A DNA stretch of 64,000 nucleotides. Origin: Thamnaconus septentrionalis (lineage: Eukaryota; Chordata; Actinopteri; Tetraodontiformes; Monacanthidae). Below the pieces are notes generated by a model, which did no database searches, was not told the origin of the DNA, and worked only from the letters and a program-made list of their open reading frames with translations. The stretch lies in contig CM020501.1 in NCBI GenBank assembly GCA_009823395.1, positions 26,935,861 through 26,999,860 of the forward strand, in the 5' to 3' direction. Below, in pieces: positions 1 through 27,912 of this stretch. The translations under genes were made by a program, and so were the position numbers. Within the stretch, counting starts at the first letter, position 1; each line of letters starts with the position of its first letter.

Positions 1-790
1 AACGCAATGAGGTTCGACTGGTTTGGAAGTAAGACATCAAGCAGAATTCACTTCCAGGAAAAGCGACTCAGTGGAAGGCCAGCGACAAAGCCTCACTCTG
101 TGTTGCCAGAGGGGGGCACCTTTCACTGGAAGGGCCCTCCGGGGGCCCCCGGGGGTCCGGAGAAACGCAGGGTTCTTCGCCCCAGAGACTGCATGGTGAC
201 AGGTGTCACGGCGAGGCCTGTCCACAGGCTCCAGATCCAGCCTCAAAAAAATAAAGCCAAAACTCAGGATCAGGATCAGACATTTCACCACAGTGAAATG
301 TTGGTGTGGCAGAACTCGACGTGATTGCATACAAGGAATAAAGAAAGTGTAAAAAAAGAAAAAGTGAAACTTAAGTTTTACAAAATACAAAGTAAAAGAA
401 AAAAGATTCAAAAAGTAATGGCAAGTACAGATGAGGGTGTTTGAAGGGTTGCAATCCTATACAGTATAATGCATAATATAATAGTTGCAACCAATGAAAT
501 GTAAAGTAGGACACCGTTCCATTTAGTTTATAATAACACCATCAACAGTAATGGTAATAAATACAAAGGTTTACCGGCTAAGACTTGAGCACCTGCTCTG
601 CGTGCAGATTGTCTTCTTTGAGCCACAGACAGGCTGGTGGGCGGGGCAGACAGGCTGGTGGGCGGGGTCAGAATCAGACTCGACTTGCATCGCATCGCGT
701 CTAACTTTAGCTCCAGACGAGAACCACAGGAAGAACTGGATGTTGTCGTTTTTTTTCCTGGTGTCTGAATATCTCCCTTCGTAATTGCAG

Positions 791-1968
791 GTGTTCACCA
801 ACTACGAGAAGCTGCTGCACTCGGAAAACTACGTCACCAAGAGGCAGTCTCTGAAGGTCGGCCACGCCGTCTTACGACACGAGAAAATAGAATAAAACAC
901 ACTTCATGTCGCAGGGGAGCGTTCACCAAAGCTGCAGAAGAAGTCTGTTGACTGAAGTTGCTTTGATTCAACTCGTTTTCCACTTCCGGCAGCGACTCTG
1001 AGGGTTGCTTTTGATCTAATACTGCCATCTACTGGACAGAAAACGTTACAACTACTTGCGATAACTGCTTCAGAGGCCAAGTAGGAGAATGCGCTGCAGA
1101 AATTTAAATGATTAAAATTAAAGGTACAGTGTGCCACATTTTTTAAGAAGCATTTTGCCTTCGTTGTACTGCGAGTACGCACTTTTATGAATGTATTAAT
1201 GGGAAGCATGTTAAGCATTTACCAATATAAAAATCGTAAATCAAGCCAGATTTTACACACTGGACCCTGAAGCGGGAGTGTTTTTTTGTGTGTCTGTGCA
1301 GCTTCTTGGCGAGCTGCTGCTGGACCGGCACAACTTCACGGTGATGACGCGCTACATCAGCAAGGCCGAGAACCTCAAGCTGATGATGAACCTGCTGAGG
1401 GACAAGAGCCCCAACATCCAGTTCGAAGCCTTCCACGTCTTCAAGGTAGCAGCAGTGAACAAAGACGGTTCAGTGAATGAGCAGTTGAATGAGAGGTTTG
1501 GTGACATCAGGCATTTTTCACCGATGTCACATTTTTACTGCACAAGTAGAGTAGAAGCACTTGCATTTTGGTAGTCAGTTAGTTAGTTAGTTATACAATT
1601 ACTTTGATTTATTTTCCCACAGTTGCTCTGTTATTTGAACAGAGCATGAAACACAAGTTTCACTGCATTGAACAAAATTGCCATATACCTACATATAAAA
1701 CTGGTATCTGTGTTGTGGTATTGACATGTAAAATATTTATAACATATATATATAAGATTCCACACCACCGATACATTTACGTTCCACTTTCTATCATGTC
1801 TAGTAAATAAATGATTGAATTGAGTTGTGTGTCCTGCAAAATGATTGGCCATAATGTTCTCTATGAATGTATATGTATTTATTAAAAAAGGGAGGAAACA
1901 GCCCACAAAGCTGCGACCCGATCAAAACAAGTGGGTCGCGACCCACCAGTTGAGAAACGCTGGAGTAG

Positions 1969-2021
<53 letters not shown>

Positions 2022-2274
2022 CTTCACCCCCGGTATCGGTGCATCCCTAGTTATTTTCTGTAACAAAAATTGTCCCCCCCCCCCCGTCCACCAGGTGTTT
2101 GTGGCCAACCCCAACAAGACGCAGCCCATCGTGGACATCCTGCTCAAGAACCAGACCAAACTCATCGACTTCTTGAACAACTTCCAGAAGGAGCGCACGG
2201 ACGACGAGCAGTTCAACGACGAGAAGACCTACCTAATCAAACAGATCAAGGATCTGAAGAAGCCGGCCTCCTAG
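791..2274 (+). CDS. cab39l: CAB39-like scaffold protein (MO25), last three coding exons
   Basis: MO25 proteins are armadillo-like helical scaffolds that hold STRAD and the kinase LKB1/STK11 in an active cytosolic complex and also bind STE20-family kinases. Exons seen: 791-856, 1302-1445 and 2095-2274 (stop TAG at 2272-2274), each bounded by AG/GT and all phase 0, giving the last 129 of about 335-340 residues. Diagnostic peptides are [37 protein letters not shown] and, near the end, [11 protein letters not shown] and [13 protein letters not shown]. The residues [16 protein letters not shown] and the short KKPAS ending resemble human CAB39L (ending KKTAP) more than CAB39, whose tail is longer; the paralogue call is therefore likely but not certain. 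The 5' exons lie left of the window. The last acceptor follows a C-rich tract (2072-2085) and an (AGT)n repeat. The gene is convergent with cdadc1, as in human. Confidence 0.93.
1963..2021 (+). repeat. (AGT)n microsatellite in the last intron of cab39l
   Basis: About 19 AGT units end roughly 75 bases before the last exon. The preceding 400 bases and the sequence directly after the repeat (GGTATCGGTGCATCCCTAG) match parts of the GATACC-type transposon at 55535-56079, so the repeat probably grew inside a truncated copy. Confidence 0.85.
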
Positions 2275-4298
2275 AGCAGCGCTGCTCCTCCCCACCCCCA
2301 CCCCCACCCCCACCTCCACCCGTCTTTGTATCAATAGGAAGACGTACGGTAGATACAAATAACAACAATAATAACAGTGGTTATTCTATTTAAAAAATAA
2401 TTCTCCAATATGTTATTGGTCTTTTGTTTTGTTTTGTTTGTTGTTTTCTTTATTTCACTCATAACTCATGCAGAAGTAGCTTTTAAATCACTGATCTTGT
2501 TTCTTTCCTCTTGTAATTTCTTATTTTTTCTTCCATCTGTAGCAATAGTGCCACGACTTGCAGTGTGGGAGGTGGGCAGTCTGAAGAAAAACGCAGCACA
2601 CGGGCTAGTTTCTTACAGCTAGTCGCAAAGTGCTGAATGAAGAATTTAAAAAAATGAAAAAAACACAAAGAATTAGACTTATATATTTTAAGTTTTGTAA
2701 ATTTTGGACAAACACTTTCAGTTTAGTCATCTTATGAAAAATTTGAAACCAGCGGTAACTGCTTGTTGTTGAAAAGAAGAAAAAAACCTCTTTAGCCAAA
2801 TGTCAGTTAGCTTCTGCTAGCTAGCCAAACTTTTCTTCTTCTTCTTCTTCTTCTTCTTCTTCTTCTTCTTCCCCCTTTTGCTGCCAAATCCCCCACAAAT
2901 GCAACGTGCGGTAATTCCCTAACACAACTAACGTAGTATCACAGACTCGCATCCAAAAGTTGCGTCTTCCTAAACAACAGCTAGGTTTTAGTTTGGCAGC
3001 GCAAAAAAACCCCACACTATTATTAATGATCAGGTCAGGGGGGAAATAGCATGTTTGCTCTGCTGCAGTCATTTACTGCTTGTTTTTATTATTTTTTTGT
3101 TTGTTTTGGGTTTTTTTTGCAAAAATTCCAGGCACGTTTTAAAAATTGGACTTTTCAAAAGGCTTCCACGCTGTTCACAAGTTCTCTCGGGGAGGGGGAG
3201 CCCTTCTCCTGTTCTCACCGAGTGGGATGAGCAGGTTTAACCTCCGTTGACAAGATTTGCCAAACACAAATTTAATTTTGTTTTGTTGTTATTTTTTTAA
3301 TTTAAATTTAAATGAAGGTCCTTTTTTTTTTTTTTAATGATTTTCCAGTCTTTTTTTATTTTTTCGAAAATTGTACTGCAACGTTGATGTGCCATTTACG
3401 CGGTACATGAAGCTCCAATCACTTTGATCACTGGTCGTCTCTGCTGGTGACTGATTGCACTTTCTGTATAGTAAGATGAAAAGGCTTCTTAACTCCTTTG
3501 GTTTTTTTGTTTTCTTCGGGGTGGGAGGATGTCGACCTGAAGCTGATCTTTGTTTTCGCTCTTAGCCTGTCGAGACTCGTTTTGTATACATACACGATTT
3601 CTTGTCTTATGATGTACAGTTATGTGGCACTTTGGCTGCGTGGAGGAGGAGTTGCTTTGTGTTCCACCCCCCACCTCCCTCCCCCCAACCCCCCGTTGTG
3701 CAACTGGTCGTTTTTGCAGCACAGAAACACGCAAGATTCAGAGGTGCCTTTTTCTAAAAGAAAAACGAGGTGTTTCCTCTTGTTCTATTTCTTTTCCTTG
3801 TATTTACGTCTTTCTTTCTAGGGGGAGCTTAATTCTTATGCTGATGAAAAATATGCTCTGGAATGAACATATTTGTCGTGATTAAGCAGTGAACCTCTTG
3901 ACTCGCTATATTTGAGTTATGCTGATTTTTTTTTTTTTTTTATGCTTTTTTGATTATTTCTTTTCCTTTGCCATCGTGTGTGGGGAAGAGTTTTGATGTG
4001 TAAATTTAAGGGGTATAAAAAAAAGAAGTAAATCAGCCATCATTGACACATCGTGCGATCTGATGTTGAAATGTAACTGTGAAAACCAAAAAAAAACAAA
4101 ACACATCTGCAACTGGAGGACACGAGTTTAGTTCAGCTGGGGTTTCTCCAGAAATCCCTGAGAGAAATGTGGCAACAAACAGATGAGAAAAACATATCTT
4201 GGATATCGACTTTGAGCCGTTCCAAAGTAATTTATAAACGGCTCTGGGGTTGAATTATCATCCTTTTATCTTTTTCCAACTTGCCTCTAAGTAATAAA
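2275..4298 (+). other. Probable 3' UTR of cab39l
   Basis: After the stop codon there is no further exon. The stretch is AT-rich, with a C-rich run just after the stop, a (CTT)n tract (2830-2870) and several T-runs. An AATAAA at 4293-4298 is a candidate polyadenylation signal just before the (TA)/(CA) satellites start. The exact end is inferred; transcript data would fix it. Confidence 0.4.
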
Positions 4299-4611
4299 AT
4301 AGAATTCTAGAAGACGTTTGGGAAAAAATACTGGATTTTTATTTCATTCTAAAGTCAGAAGCTGTGACAGAACAAATTTCAAAAGCAGACTAGACACTAA
4401 AAAATATGTATACACATTCATATGTACGTACATATACGTATAAAACATACATATACATATATATGCATATAAAACGTACATATACATATGTATGTATATA
4501 TATGTGTGTATATATATATTTTATACACATGTATATATGTGTTGCGACTAAAATGACCTGCAGCGCCATATCATCTCATGTGTCCTCTTTAGGAGCAGCC
4601 ACTCCCTTTGT

Positions 4612-4719
<108 letters not shown>

Positions 4720-4894
4720 CTGTTCAGCCACATTCAACACAAATAAAAAGGATGGCAATGCAAACTGTGTGCATGTGTTGTGTTGTTATTACGCGACCTT
4801 GTAGCTGTTTCCAGCATCATGTTGTTGGAAGTGTTGAGACCAGGAAGTGGCTTTTTACCGTCACACTGCGTCACCTTGGGAACCTCTGGGAGCG

Positions 4895-4948
4895 CAGCAG
4901 CAGCAGCAGCAGCAGCAGCAGCGGCGGCGGCGGCGGCAGCAGCTGCTG
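4895..4948 (+). repeat. (CAG)n(CGG)n compound trinucleotide repeat
   Basis: About nine CAG units run into five CGG units, then CAG CAG CTG CTG. It lies between cab39l and cdadc1. Every frame is open over the repeat on both strands, but none connects to a recognisable protein, so no exon is called here. Confidence 0.85.
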
Positions 4949-5645
4949 CCTGTGCTTGCTCTCGACACGCCGACTGCAGCAGAACAGGTTCTCCAAGCTG
5001 AAGAACTGGAGATGTGCCCTCGTCCAGGACAAATATTGAAAACATCCGGGCCGGGCTGCCTGTTCAACATCCACTGCTCCGGGGCTCTCGCCCACAGTCG
5101 GCCCTTTCTTCACTTTGTGAAGATTTATTTTTGCAAGAACAGGGTCACTTAACTGGACATAAGACAGATTTTTTTTTTTTTCATTTATTTGGTCTCCCCC
5201 CCCCCCTTGAAGTCAATTAGCAATGAGAAGCAAAATGACATTGTATCTGCAGCTACAGTCAGGCCACACCCATTTCACTTCCTTCATCCTCATACATATG
5301 ACACATTCACACACCTCTTGACATTTGCTTAAACAACTACTTGCCTCTTAAACATCTTTAAACATTTCGCACCTCACTGTCATTTTTGTTGGAGCTGTAT
5401 TTTTTCCATAAAACTCCCCTTTTCATAAATCATCCACACAGACGTGCATCACCCAACAGTTCAACTCCCATCCAACCATCCAGACTGTTGGTGGTCTGTC
5501 GTCTTCACTGCTCTGCCTCTCTTGGCTGATGATTCTGAAAGCTGCAGCGGGCCTCCTTTTGACTTCTGTCTGATGTGTACGAGGGTAATTAATAATTAAT
5601 ACGAATGATAATGATAAATTTACCCCACTCCCCAAATTTACCCCA

Positions 5646-5940
5646 CGCAGCCAGCCGCCTCACAGCAAGAAGGTCGTGGGTTTGATTCCCGAGCCTGGGG
5701 CCCTGCTCTGTGGAGTTTGCATTGGGTTCTGCAGCTTCCTCGCACTCCAAAAACATGCATGTGAAGTGAACTGGGAACTCTAAAATGTCCGTAAGGTGTG
5801 TGTGTGTGAGTGCGAACGGTTGTTTGTCTCTACGTGGCGACTTGGTGACTTCCGCCCCATGAGAGCTGGGATTGGCTCCAGCCGACCCCTGAGACCCTGA
5901 GTGCAGGAAGAAGCGGCTACTGAAAATGGATGGATGGATG
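5646..5940 (+). mobile_element. tRNA-derived SINE-like element, copy 1
   Basis: Starts with a tRNA-like promoter region (GCCTCACAGCAAGAAGGTCG then a B-box-like GGTTTGATTCCC), continues with the conserved body (TGGAGTTTGCAT, CTCCAAAAACATGCATG, GGTTGTTTGTCTC, GGCTCCAGC) and ends in GGATGGATGG. The same body appears at 25424-25750 and, reversed, at 8470-8790 and 45715-45893. This layout is common in percomorph genomes. Confidence 0.75.
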
Positions 5941-6327
5941 TACCCTTAATAAATGTAATTTACATTTTAAACTCCATTGGGTTTGACGGGTTATTTTTCC
6001 GCCTGTTGACACTTGTGATGGGTGGGGCTTGACTCATCGCGCAGGGATTTCATTTTCAAATGAATAAAATCCCCCTCTTGCAGAGGTAGACCAGGGCTAT
6101 CAAAGCGCGAGGGGGCCTAGTGGAGACAGGGAAGGTGTCGAGGGAGTCGCCCGCTGCAGCTTGGAGGGCATCGAGTGAAGTTGAGGGGTGCGGAGGTCTG
6201 AGCATTGAGGACTATCCCAGCTCTGCCTCGTCAAAGCAGCAATAAGGTGGCGACGAGGCGAGCGACGACGGCCGCGAAGACGTGGGCCTGCATGCAGTGG
6301 GTGATGGGAGGGGGGGGAGGGTTCCAC

Positions 6328-11584
<5,257 letters not shown>

Positions 11585-11720
11585 GCAACTCCGTCGACGT
11601 GACGTGACGTCAGGTGGCCGGGAGGGAAGAAGCCGCCCCTCGATAATTGGTATACAACAAGGCTCGTGGGTTGGGGGTTGCGCGACGTCCGCTTGCGAGC
11701 GCAAAATAAAGATCGCGAGG
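11585..11720 (-). promoter_or_regulatory. Probable promoter and 5' UTR of cdadc1
   Basis: A CpG-rich stretch directly upstream of the cdadc1 start, with repeated GACGTGACGTCA-like sequence (11597-11611) that resembles a CRE site. No TATA box is clear. The transcription start is not defined by sequence alone. Confidence 0.4.
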
Positions 11721-12429
11721 TGGCGAGACGGATCAGAGTTTGAAGGGCTACATGTTTAGTTAGGTCCGGGAAATGTGTTGAAAGACGGTACGTTTCCGGT
11801 CAGGTTGCTTCACAATAAAAGGCCCCGACAACGAGTTGATAAGAATAAGAAAAGTTACTCTTGTAACGCATGTTTGTCGTCAGTGAATTCAGAACGGGTT
11901 TTTTCTTGTCCATAAATCATATTTGTTTTCTTTCCCCCACGTCAACTGGTATTACTGCATCAAAACTCCATGGGTGACTTCTGCAAGCTATACAAATACG
12001 TTATCAAGAAGGCAGCTGTGTAGTCAGCTGGCAGACAGAATTCCTAATGAAACGTATGTAGAGCCCCCACACAGATTCAGGTTCCAATTTTAAAGGTTAG
12101 TATGGAAGTATGGAAGTAAATCAATGCCATATGATTTTGAATTTGAATTTTTAACGCTGAATTTATTTACATCGAATTATAACACTGACATTTTTTTTTC
12201 TTGCATCAAAATCAGACTCTGAATTTTAAAAGCAATCGAATTTTTCTAGGGTTAGGTCCTTTTGGCGGGCATTGAATATATTGTCTCGTTTTTGTGCTTG
12301 GAAATATCTTATTCGCGAAAAAAGCTCGCTTTGATGCGTTCCGGTCACGAACTGTCAAAAACTTGACGAATTTCCCACTCAGTTCCGCAATAGCTAGCGA
12401 CGTCATAAAGTGGGCGTGACGTACACGTG

Positions 12430-12680
12430 CCCCCCCGACTTTTAGTTTCGAATGTTTGTATCCGTTCTCAGGAAGGGAGAAAAGAACCGAAACATATTAG
12501 TCATGATGTTAGCTATCATAAAATAAATGTAAACTGGTGAAACGAAAGCTTGATGCTCTCGTAATGATAAATTGCATTTTCAGATTTGACTAATCTAACA
12601 TTTAAAAATGTCTCATCGGAAAAAAAATCTTAAGACGCTATGAAATACTTGGGCAAACTTAAATGTACAAAATTCTTTTC
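12430..12680 (+). repeat. Interspersed repeat, intact relative of the repeat split at 14.85-15.7 kb
   Basis: The blocks CTTTTAGTTTCGAATGTTTG, GATGCTCTCGTAATGATAAA and ATTTGACTA are repeated in order at 14845-14876 plus 15430-15640. Here they are continuous through GTTCTCAGGAAGGGAG. It lies in the cdadc1-rcbtb1 spacer. The rest of that spacer (11.7-13.06 kb) shows no gene. Confidence 0.6.
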
Positions 12681-13059
12681 GTTTCGTGCCAAAATAATAG
12701 CACTGCATACATTAAATGTATGTATTTGTAATGTATATATTCATCAGTCAGTGCTGGCAAATCAAGAATGATAGAGAAAAGGCCAATGATTTATGTACAA
12801 TAGTCATTTTGTCCTGTCATTTTCTAAACGCACAAAATTTCAAATGCTCAATGTTTTCTTCTTCGTCTTCTTCATTAGCATTCAGTGTTATCGCATTTCC
12901 ACACGCAATGACACATTGTCCTCAATTCGAACGGTTTAAAAATGCATCCATAGTTAAAATGTTTTTGTTCCCTACAAAGTTTGTCCAGAAGATGGCGACC
13001 AAACCTCGCAATCGTTTCTTGTAGGGTTTCTCTCAGAAAGAAATACAAGCGAGGTGGTT

Positions 13060-14588
13060 TGCAGTAATTTTATTTTTCTACCAGCATCACGCCAGACAAT
13101 AGCTTTGTTTTAAAAAAAAAAACCCCGGACAAAACCGTTTTAAAAATCCCAGTCAAAATGCCAACCACCTGAATGTAAACCAGCTTCCAATCAGGACACA
13201 ACTTGTACATCTAAACACATTCTATGTAAATAAAGGCTTCACATTAATAAACTACATGCTTTTATCCAAAGACAGAAAACATAACTCATTTGTTTTTTTT
13301 ATGCAAAATGGAAAGTAAATGTTAAGCTGCTTATGTCAAGTAAAAAAACAAAAGAAAACATTTTTTTGAACGAAAATAGACAATTCATTGGAATATTCAA
13401 GTGCGTTGGGAAACTGATCTCACCAGTTCGACCAGCTCTGGTCGGTCTGTCAGCTCAACCACAGCCTCATGCTGTTCAAAGTAAAATAAATACAAAAAAT
13501 AAAAGGCTTTTTTTTTTTTCAAGGAAGCGTTTCACATGTTGCTGCAGAGCTTCCAAAGTCTGAAGGCGTCACTGTCAGACTGCAGGGATTTTGAACTGCG
13601 TGCCGCTGTGTTGCCTTGCCATTCTCATGTCTTTGCACGTGGCCTGCCTCAGTTCAATTCCAGAGGTCTGCAGCTGCAGTGAGTGAGTGAGTGAGTGAGT
13701 GAGTGAGTGAGGGCTGTCGGCGGACTCGAGTCTTACACCTGTCACTGCCAGTGTTTGAAGAAAAAAAATCTAAGAATTTTGGACAACAATCTTTTTTTTC
13801 CCCCTGCCCTGCTGGCCATAATGACAAGCAGAAGTGTGTCTGAATGTCTCTATGATGACTGCCATTCTGTCAGCCGTACAGTCTGAGACCTGAGGGTGTG
13901 AGCCACACGGGTTGTTGAGTGGTTTTACTGTATTTTCATGGATGAGTGATATTCTGGCTGTGACCAGACTGAGGGAGGGACAGGGAGTGAAAAGAGAGTG
14001 TCGAGAACAAGTAGTGCGATAACAAATTCAAAAACAAGAGAACAACAAGCCCTGGGTAAGAAAAACGACAAATCTGCAGATGAAGTCGTTTGAAATTGAA
14101 CATCAGTTGGCCGCACTGAACTCATTAGAATCGGAACCCCAGATATGAACATAGATTTAAGAACAAAAACAAACAAGCAAAACAAAACAAGCAGCACAGC
14201 TGCAGATCCTTTCCAAATAAAAAAACTGTGTTCTCAGTGGTTCTAGAGTCGTGGCTAGTGCAAGACACGTAGGTCATAGCCAAGTCCTTCAGCAGACTGT
14301 GTGACCCTCTTCTTCTCCGCCCCCGTAGCGGCCAAACAGCCGAGAACTTCCCAGAGTGACCGGCGTGTAAAGCCTCAAACACCCTCAACTCCTATTGGTC
14401 CTCCAAGCCGAGTTAAAAGCGGGATTTTGAAGTCTGGGAAAGGGATGATTGCATCTAGCCGGAGGGAGGGGGCAAACAAGGCTGCAATTGGCAAAACCGT
14501 CCAAGTATAGACACATTGAGAAGGATGTAGTAACTGGAAATTCATATACATGTATAAAAAAAACCCCAAAAACAAGAGGAAACACCTG
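13060..14588 (-). other. Probable 3' UTR of rcbtb1
   Basis: Downstream of the rcbtb1 stop the sequence is mostly unique, with one (GTGA)n tract (13681-13710). The first clear AATAAA on the minus strand is at 13073-13068, which would give a 3' UTR of about 1.5 kb. The end is inferred from this signal alone. Confidence 0.35.
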
Positions 14589-24409
<9,821 letters not shown>

Positions 24410-24608
24410 TCAATTTTTTTTTTTTTTTTTTTTTTTTTTAATCGTAATTGTTTCCCCCGAACACGGCACAACATCAACACCGATTTGTCTTGTTTTGGTT
24501 GCGTTTACACGTCGCATAAGCAAACAAACAAAACAAAAAAACGGGGTACGCATGCGTCAAGCGCACGTTTTGGCTCCACTAATTTGCGTTTTTGTGGCCG
24601 AAACGGTC

Positions 24609-24609
24609 C

Positions 24610-24653
<44 letters not shown>
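24609..24653 (+). repeat. (CAA)14 microsatellite
   Basis: A CAA run in the 5' part of rcbtb1, between the proposed non-coding exon and the first coding exon. A 29-base T-run lies at 24411-24439. Confidence 0.9.
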
Positions 24654-24654
<1 letters not shown>

Positions 24655-25057
24655 AGTTGGCGGACCTGTTTTTAAAATCACTCGTTTTCTAGCGTGAAGT
24701 TTATCGTTACGCGGCATCATGACGGCTAAGCAAAGACAACTCCAACCGGTGACGTTTTCGCCTGGAAAAAGTCGATCGCCGTGATGCATCCGAGATCATA
24801 TAATACATACATATATATATATAACGCGTGTCGTCGCATCTCAACAGGGATTCGGCGGAAGACGCGGGCGGCATAACCCCGCAAAGTAAAGCCCTTTCCT
24901 GGGCTCTCCCTACCAAGAGAGGGGTCGCTCCATATCCAAGACAAGACAACGCGCATACCGTCCCAACCTTTAAGTATTTTGAAGAAGAAGGAAAAAAAAA
25001 AGAAGAAGAAAAGCGTCAGAACCGAACACGACTTGAATATTAAAGCGGAGAGTTTAC

Positions 25058-25200
25058 CCGTCCCGTCCCGCCCCTCCCCGGCCGGAGCTGTTCGCCCACC
25101 CGGTGGTGCTGCTGTCAGGGGTTCGGCTGCCCGGCTGCCTGCCTTCCGCCTCGTCGTGCGCCGTAATTTCGGTCGTGGCGACGTCACGCTGGCCAACTAG
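25058..25200 (-). promoter_or_regulatory. Probable non-coding first exon and promoter of rcbtb1
   Basis: A GC-rich island on the minus strand with a good donor (GACGGGACGG then GTAAAC) at 25057. It holds a GGGGCGGGAC Sp1-like box and no repeats, unlike its surroundings. The link to the acceptor at 24030 is inferred. Confidence 0.45.
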
Positions 25201-25423
25201 CGCCCCTCGTGGTCATTAGGTGAATAGCCGTCGTTGGAAAAGAGATCATTGGATCCTGCGATGACCTGTCTGCTTTGCCCCGTGTGGTCTCGAGCAAAAG
25301 TGTTCACGTTCTGTACTTAAGTAAAAGCATGGATTTTTGTGTAAAGAAAAAAAATTCAACTCCTTAAGGAAAAGCGAGAAAGCACAGGTTCTGAAATATG
25401 CTCAACTAAACAGTAAAATGTTA

Positions 25424-25750
25424 GCGCAAGTGGTTAGCGCTGCCGCCTCACAGCAAGAAGGTCGTGGGTTCGATTCCGGGCCTGGGACCTTTCTGTGTGG
25501 AGTTTACATGTTCTCCCGGTGTCTGCGTGGGGTTCTCTCTGCGTTCTCCGGCTTCCTCCCACACTCCAAAAACATGCATCGTAGGTGTGCATGTGAGCGT
25601 GAATGGTTGTTTGTCTCGATGTGGCCCTATGATGAACTGGCCACTTGTCCAGGGTGTCACCTTGCCTTCGCCCTATGACAGCTGGGATAGGCTCCAGCAG
25701 ACCCCCGTGACCCTGAGCTCGGGAAGAAGCGGGTACGGAAGATGAATAAA
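25424..25750 (+). mobile_element. tRNA-derived SINE-like element, copy 2 (best preserved)
   Basis: Head GTGGTTAGCGCTGCCGCCTC and B-box GGTTCGATTCC; body with GTGTGGAGTTTACATGTTCT, CCCACACTCCAAAAACATGC, TGAATGGTTGTTTGTCTC, GGGATAGGCTCCAGCAG and tail AAGAAGCGG. It is near full length and less decayed than the copy at 5646. Confidence 0.8.
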
Positions 25751-25974
25751 TGAGAAAGTTGTGAGAGAATAATCTGGACTGAACTGACCAGAGGTCTTGC
25801 AGGAGCATCATTTTAAACAGCTTTACTACTACCAATTTACTTGAATTTTCAACTGCAGCACAACCAAACTGTAATCAGTAGTAGTTATGACCACTGAGCC
25901 ATTATTGAATGTTTGTTGTACACTTTTGATACTGACTAGCAATGTTTTTTTTCTCCATTTTTTATTTTTCTATG

Positions 25975-26235
25975 TACTAAAAACGTACTAACAGGGACCA
26001 AAGCCGAGGTACTCCAAAATAATCTCCCTCTAAAATATGACCCAGTTTTATATTTTGCTACACAACACTAGAATCCGAATTGCTCCATTTCAAGCACCGG
26101 CAACGAAAATAACATGTGAATTAATTTTAATAGAAAGTAAGAAGTAAAAAGTTGTCAACTCAAGTAAAGTACAGATACCTGAAAAATCTACTTAATAAAG
26201 TAATCAAGTATTTGCACTTGTTTACTTTCCACCTC
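25975..26235 (+). repeat. Interspersed repeat of unknown class (copy 3)
   Basis: Matches 6775-7060 in the same orientation: GTACTAACAGGGACCAAAGC, then AATAATCTCCCTCTAAAATA. It ends near a stretch on pAGTAA/TTTGCACTTG that also resembles the ends at 7050 and 8060. Confidence 0.5.
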
Positions 26236-27552
26236 TGCTGACAGGACATGGAGTGAAATAAATAAACAAATAAATAATATAATAAATAATAATAATATAA
26301 TAATATCTACCCCCAGCCCCCCGTGTAGTTTTTCTACTGCAGTCCCTGGGACTCGCTCCCCTCCGTTCCTCACAGTGCCTCTCTGTGATATTCTCTGGCC
26401 ACTGTTCACTCGGAGCCGCAGCCAAACAGATCAGTGCGTTGGCGAGCGCCAAACGCTAACCCACAAATATCCCACAGCCCTCCACAGGCTCCCCTTGCAC
26501 ACAGACCCTCTACGTCCAAATGAGCCTCTTAGATTTTCTGCGCATGCATCCGATTCATCATGTGGTGATATGGCCCCATTCAAGGCAGGATTCATTCATC
26601 CTGGCTAACGGCAAAGTGGGGAAGCGGCTCCAAGCTGGCACGGCTTGCAATGGTTGGCTTCTCGCTGAGTAACAAGTTTTGTCCTGATATTAATCCCCTA
26701 ACAAAACAAGAGGGCTGTGTGAAGATACTCATTTAATTTCAGATTTTTGTTTTGATTTGGATTTTTCACTTTTATATTGCGGTGTTATTGTCTGAAATGT
26801 TTTCACTTCGGTAAGCCCTGAGTTTTTTTTTTTTAAATATACTTTTCTGTCTACATTTTGTCAATGAAAAAAAGGAGGCGGCACTTGGTGTTGCCTGTTG
26901 CCTTTAGGAGTTTTATAGCAAAAGCTGCAAGCAGTTCATCTTGTGTTTCTGTTTGCGTTGTTCAAAACATAAATATCCCCTGATGCGCATTTACCACCTG
27001 TCTTCACTCTGTCATTACGATTGTTTCAACTGTTCTTTGTGGGTCAAACTGCAGATTCAGATCTTTCCAACAAGCCCCTGAACGTCTGTGTGTTATGTGT
27101 TATAGCCCTACATTCATCAATATAAGATGTTTTTTCCCAGTGCTCTGGTGCATTTATAGTGTGATCCATGCTGGTGTTGTGTAAAATGTATACAAAACCA
27201 AACAATTTTGCACATAATGTCGGTTCTAATTTGCAGTTAAATTGGCTGGAAGACGAGGTAAATAACACGAGAAGTTTCCAGTTTGCCGCACATGCGCAGC
27301 GTTGGGTTCAAGTACACGGGATGCTGTCAGAAGGACTTTGATGCGATGGATGACAAACCGAGGGTAAATAACATGGAGTTTTATTTGTTTAAAATGTGAT
27401 GTAAACGCTGGCAAATCTAACAGCAAAATTAACAAAATGTAGCCGCAGAGGATCGTGTAATTTCCAATATTTAGCTCTCAATGGTGATGTTGGTGTTCAG
27501 TGCACTGACTTCAATGGAAACGAGCTAATTGAGCCCAAATCAGGGTATAGCT

Positions 27553-27912
27553 CAGGGATGGGTAAACTTTTTGACTGGTGGGGCCACAATGGGTTCTAAA
27601 ACTTGACAGAGGGGGCCGGCGCAGCAGCAGATGGATGGAGTGTTTTAGTGACCCACCTCATAGGAGGAAAAAATATATCATGGATTTGCAGAAAACATGT
27701 TGCTTTAATGTCAACTGAAAATGAACAAAAGCATTACGCCCTTGGTATTTAGCTCTTCATTGAAATGACTCTTACAGCACTGAAAGAATTAATGGAATAC
27801 AGCTATTTTATGACTTGCTTACAATTGATATAATTTCTTCAAGTTCAGCGGCCCGGATTATACAGTTTAACGGGCCGCAAATAGCCCCCGGGCCGTAGTT
27901 TGCCCATGCGTG
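27553..27912. mobile_element. hAT-like short element (GGGCAAACT ends), copy 1
   Basis: Left end CAGGGATGGGTAAACTTTTT, right end GGGCCGTAGTTTGCCCATGC. The flanks GTATAGCT and TGATAGCT agree in the last six bases, which fits a decayed 8-bp target duplication. The body GGGGCCACAATGGGTTCTA and GCAGCAGCAGATGG is shared with 35287 and 57258. Confidence 0.7.

Noticed and set aside
5646..5700. Possible tRNA genes at SINE heads (also 25424 and 43338).
   Set aside because: A B-box-like sequence is present, but the cloverleaf is not complete and each is followed by a SINE body.
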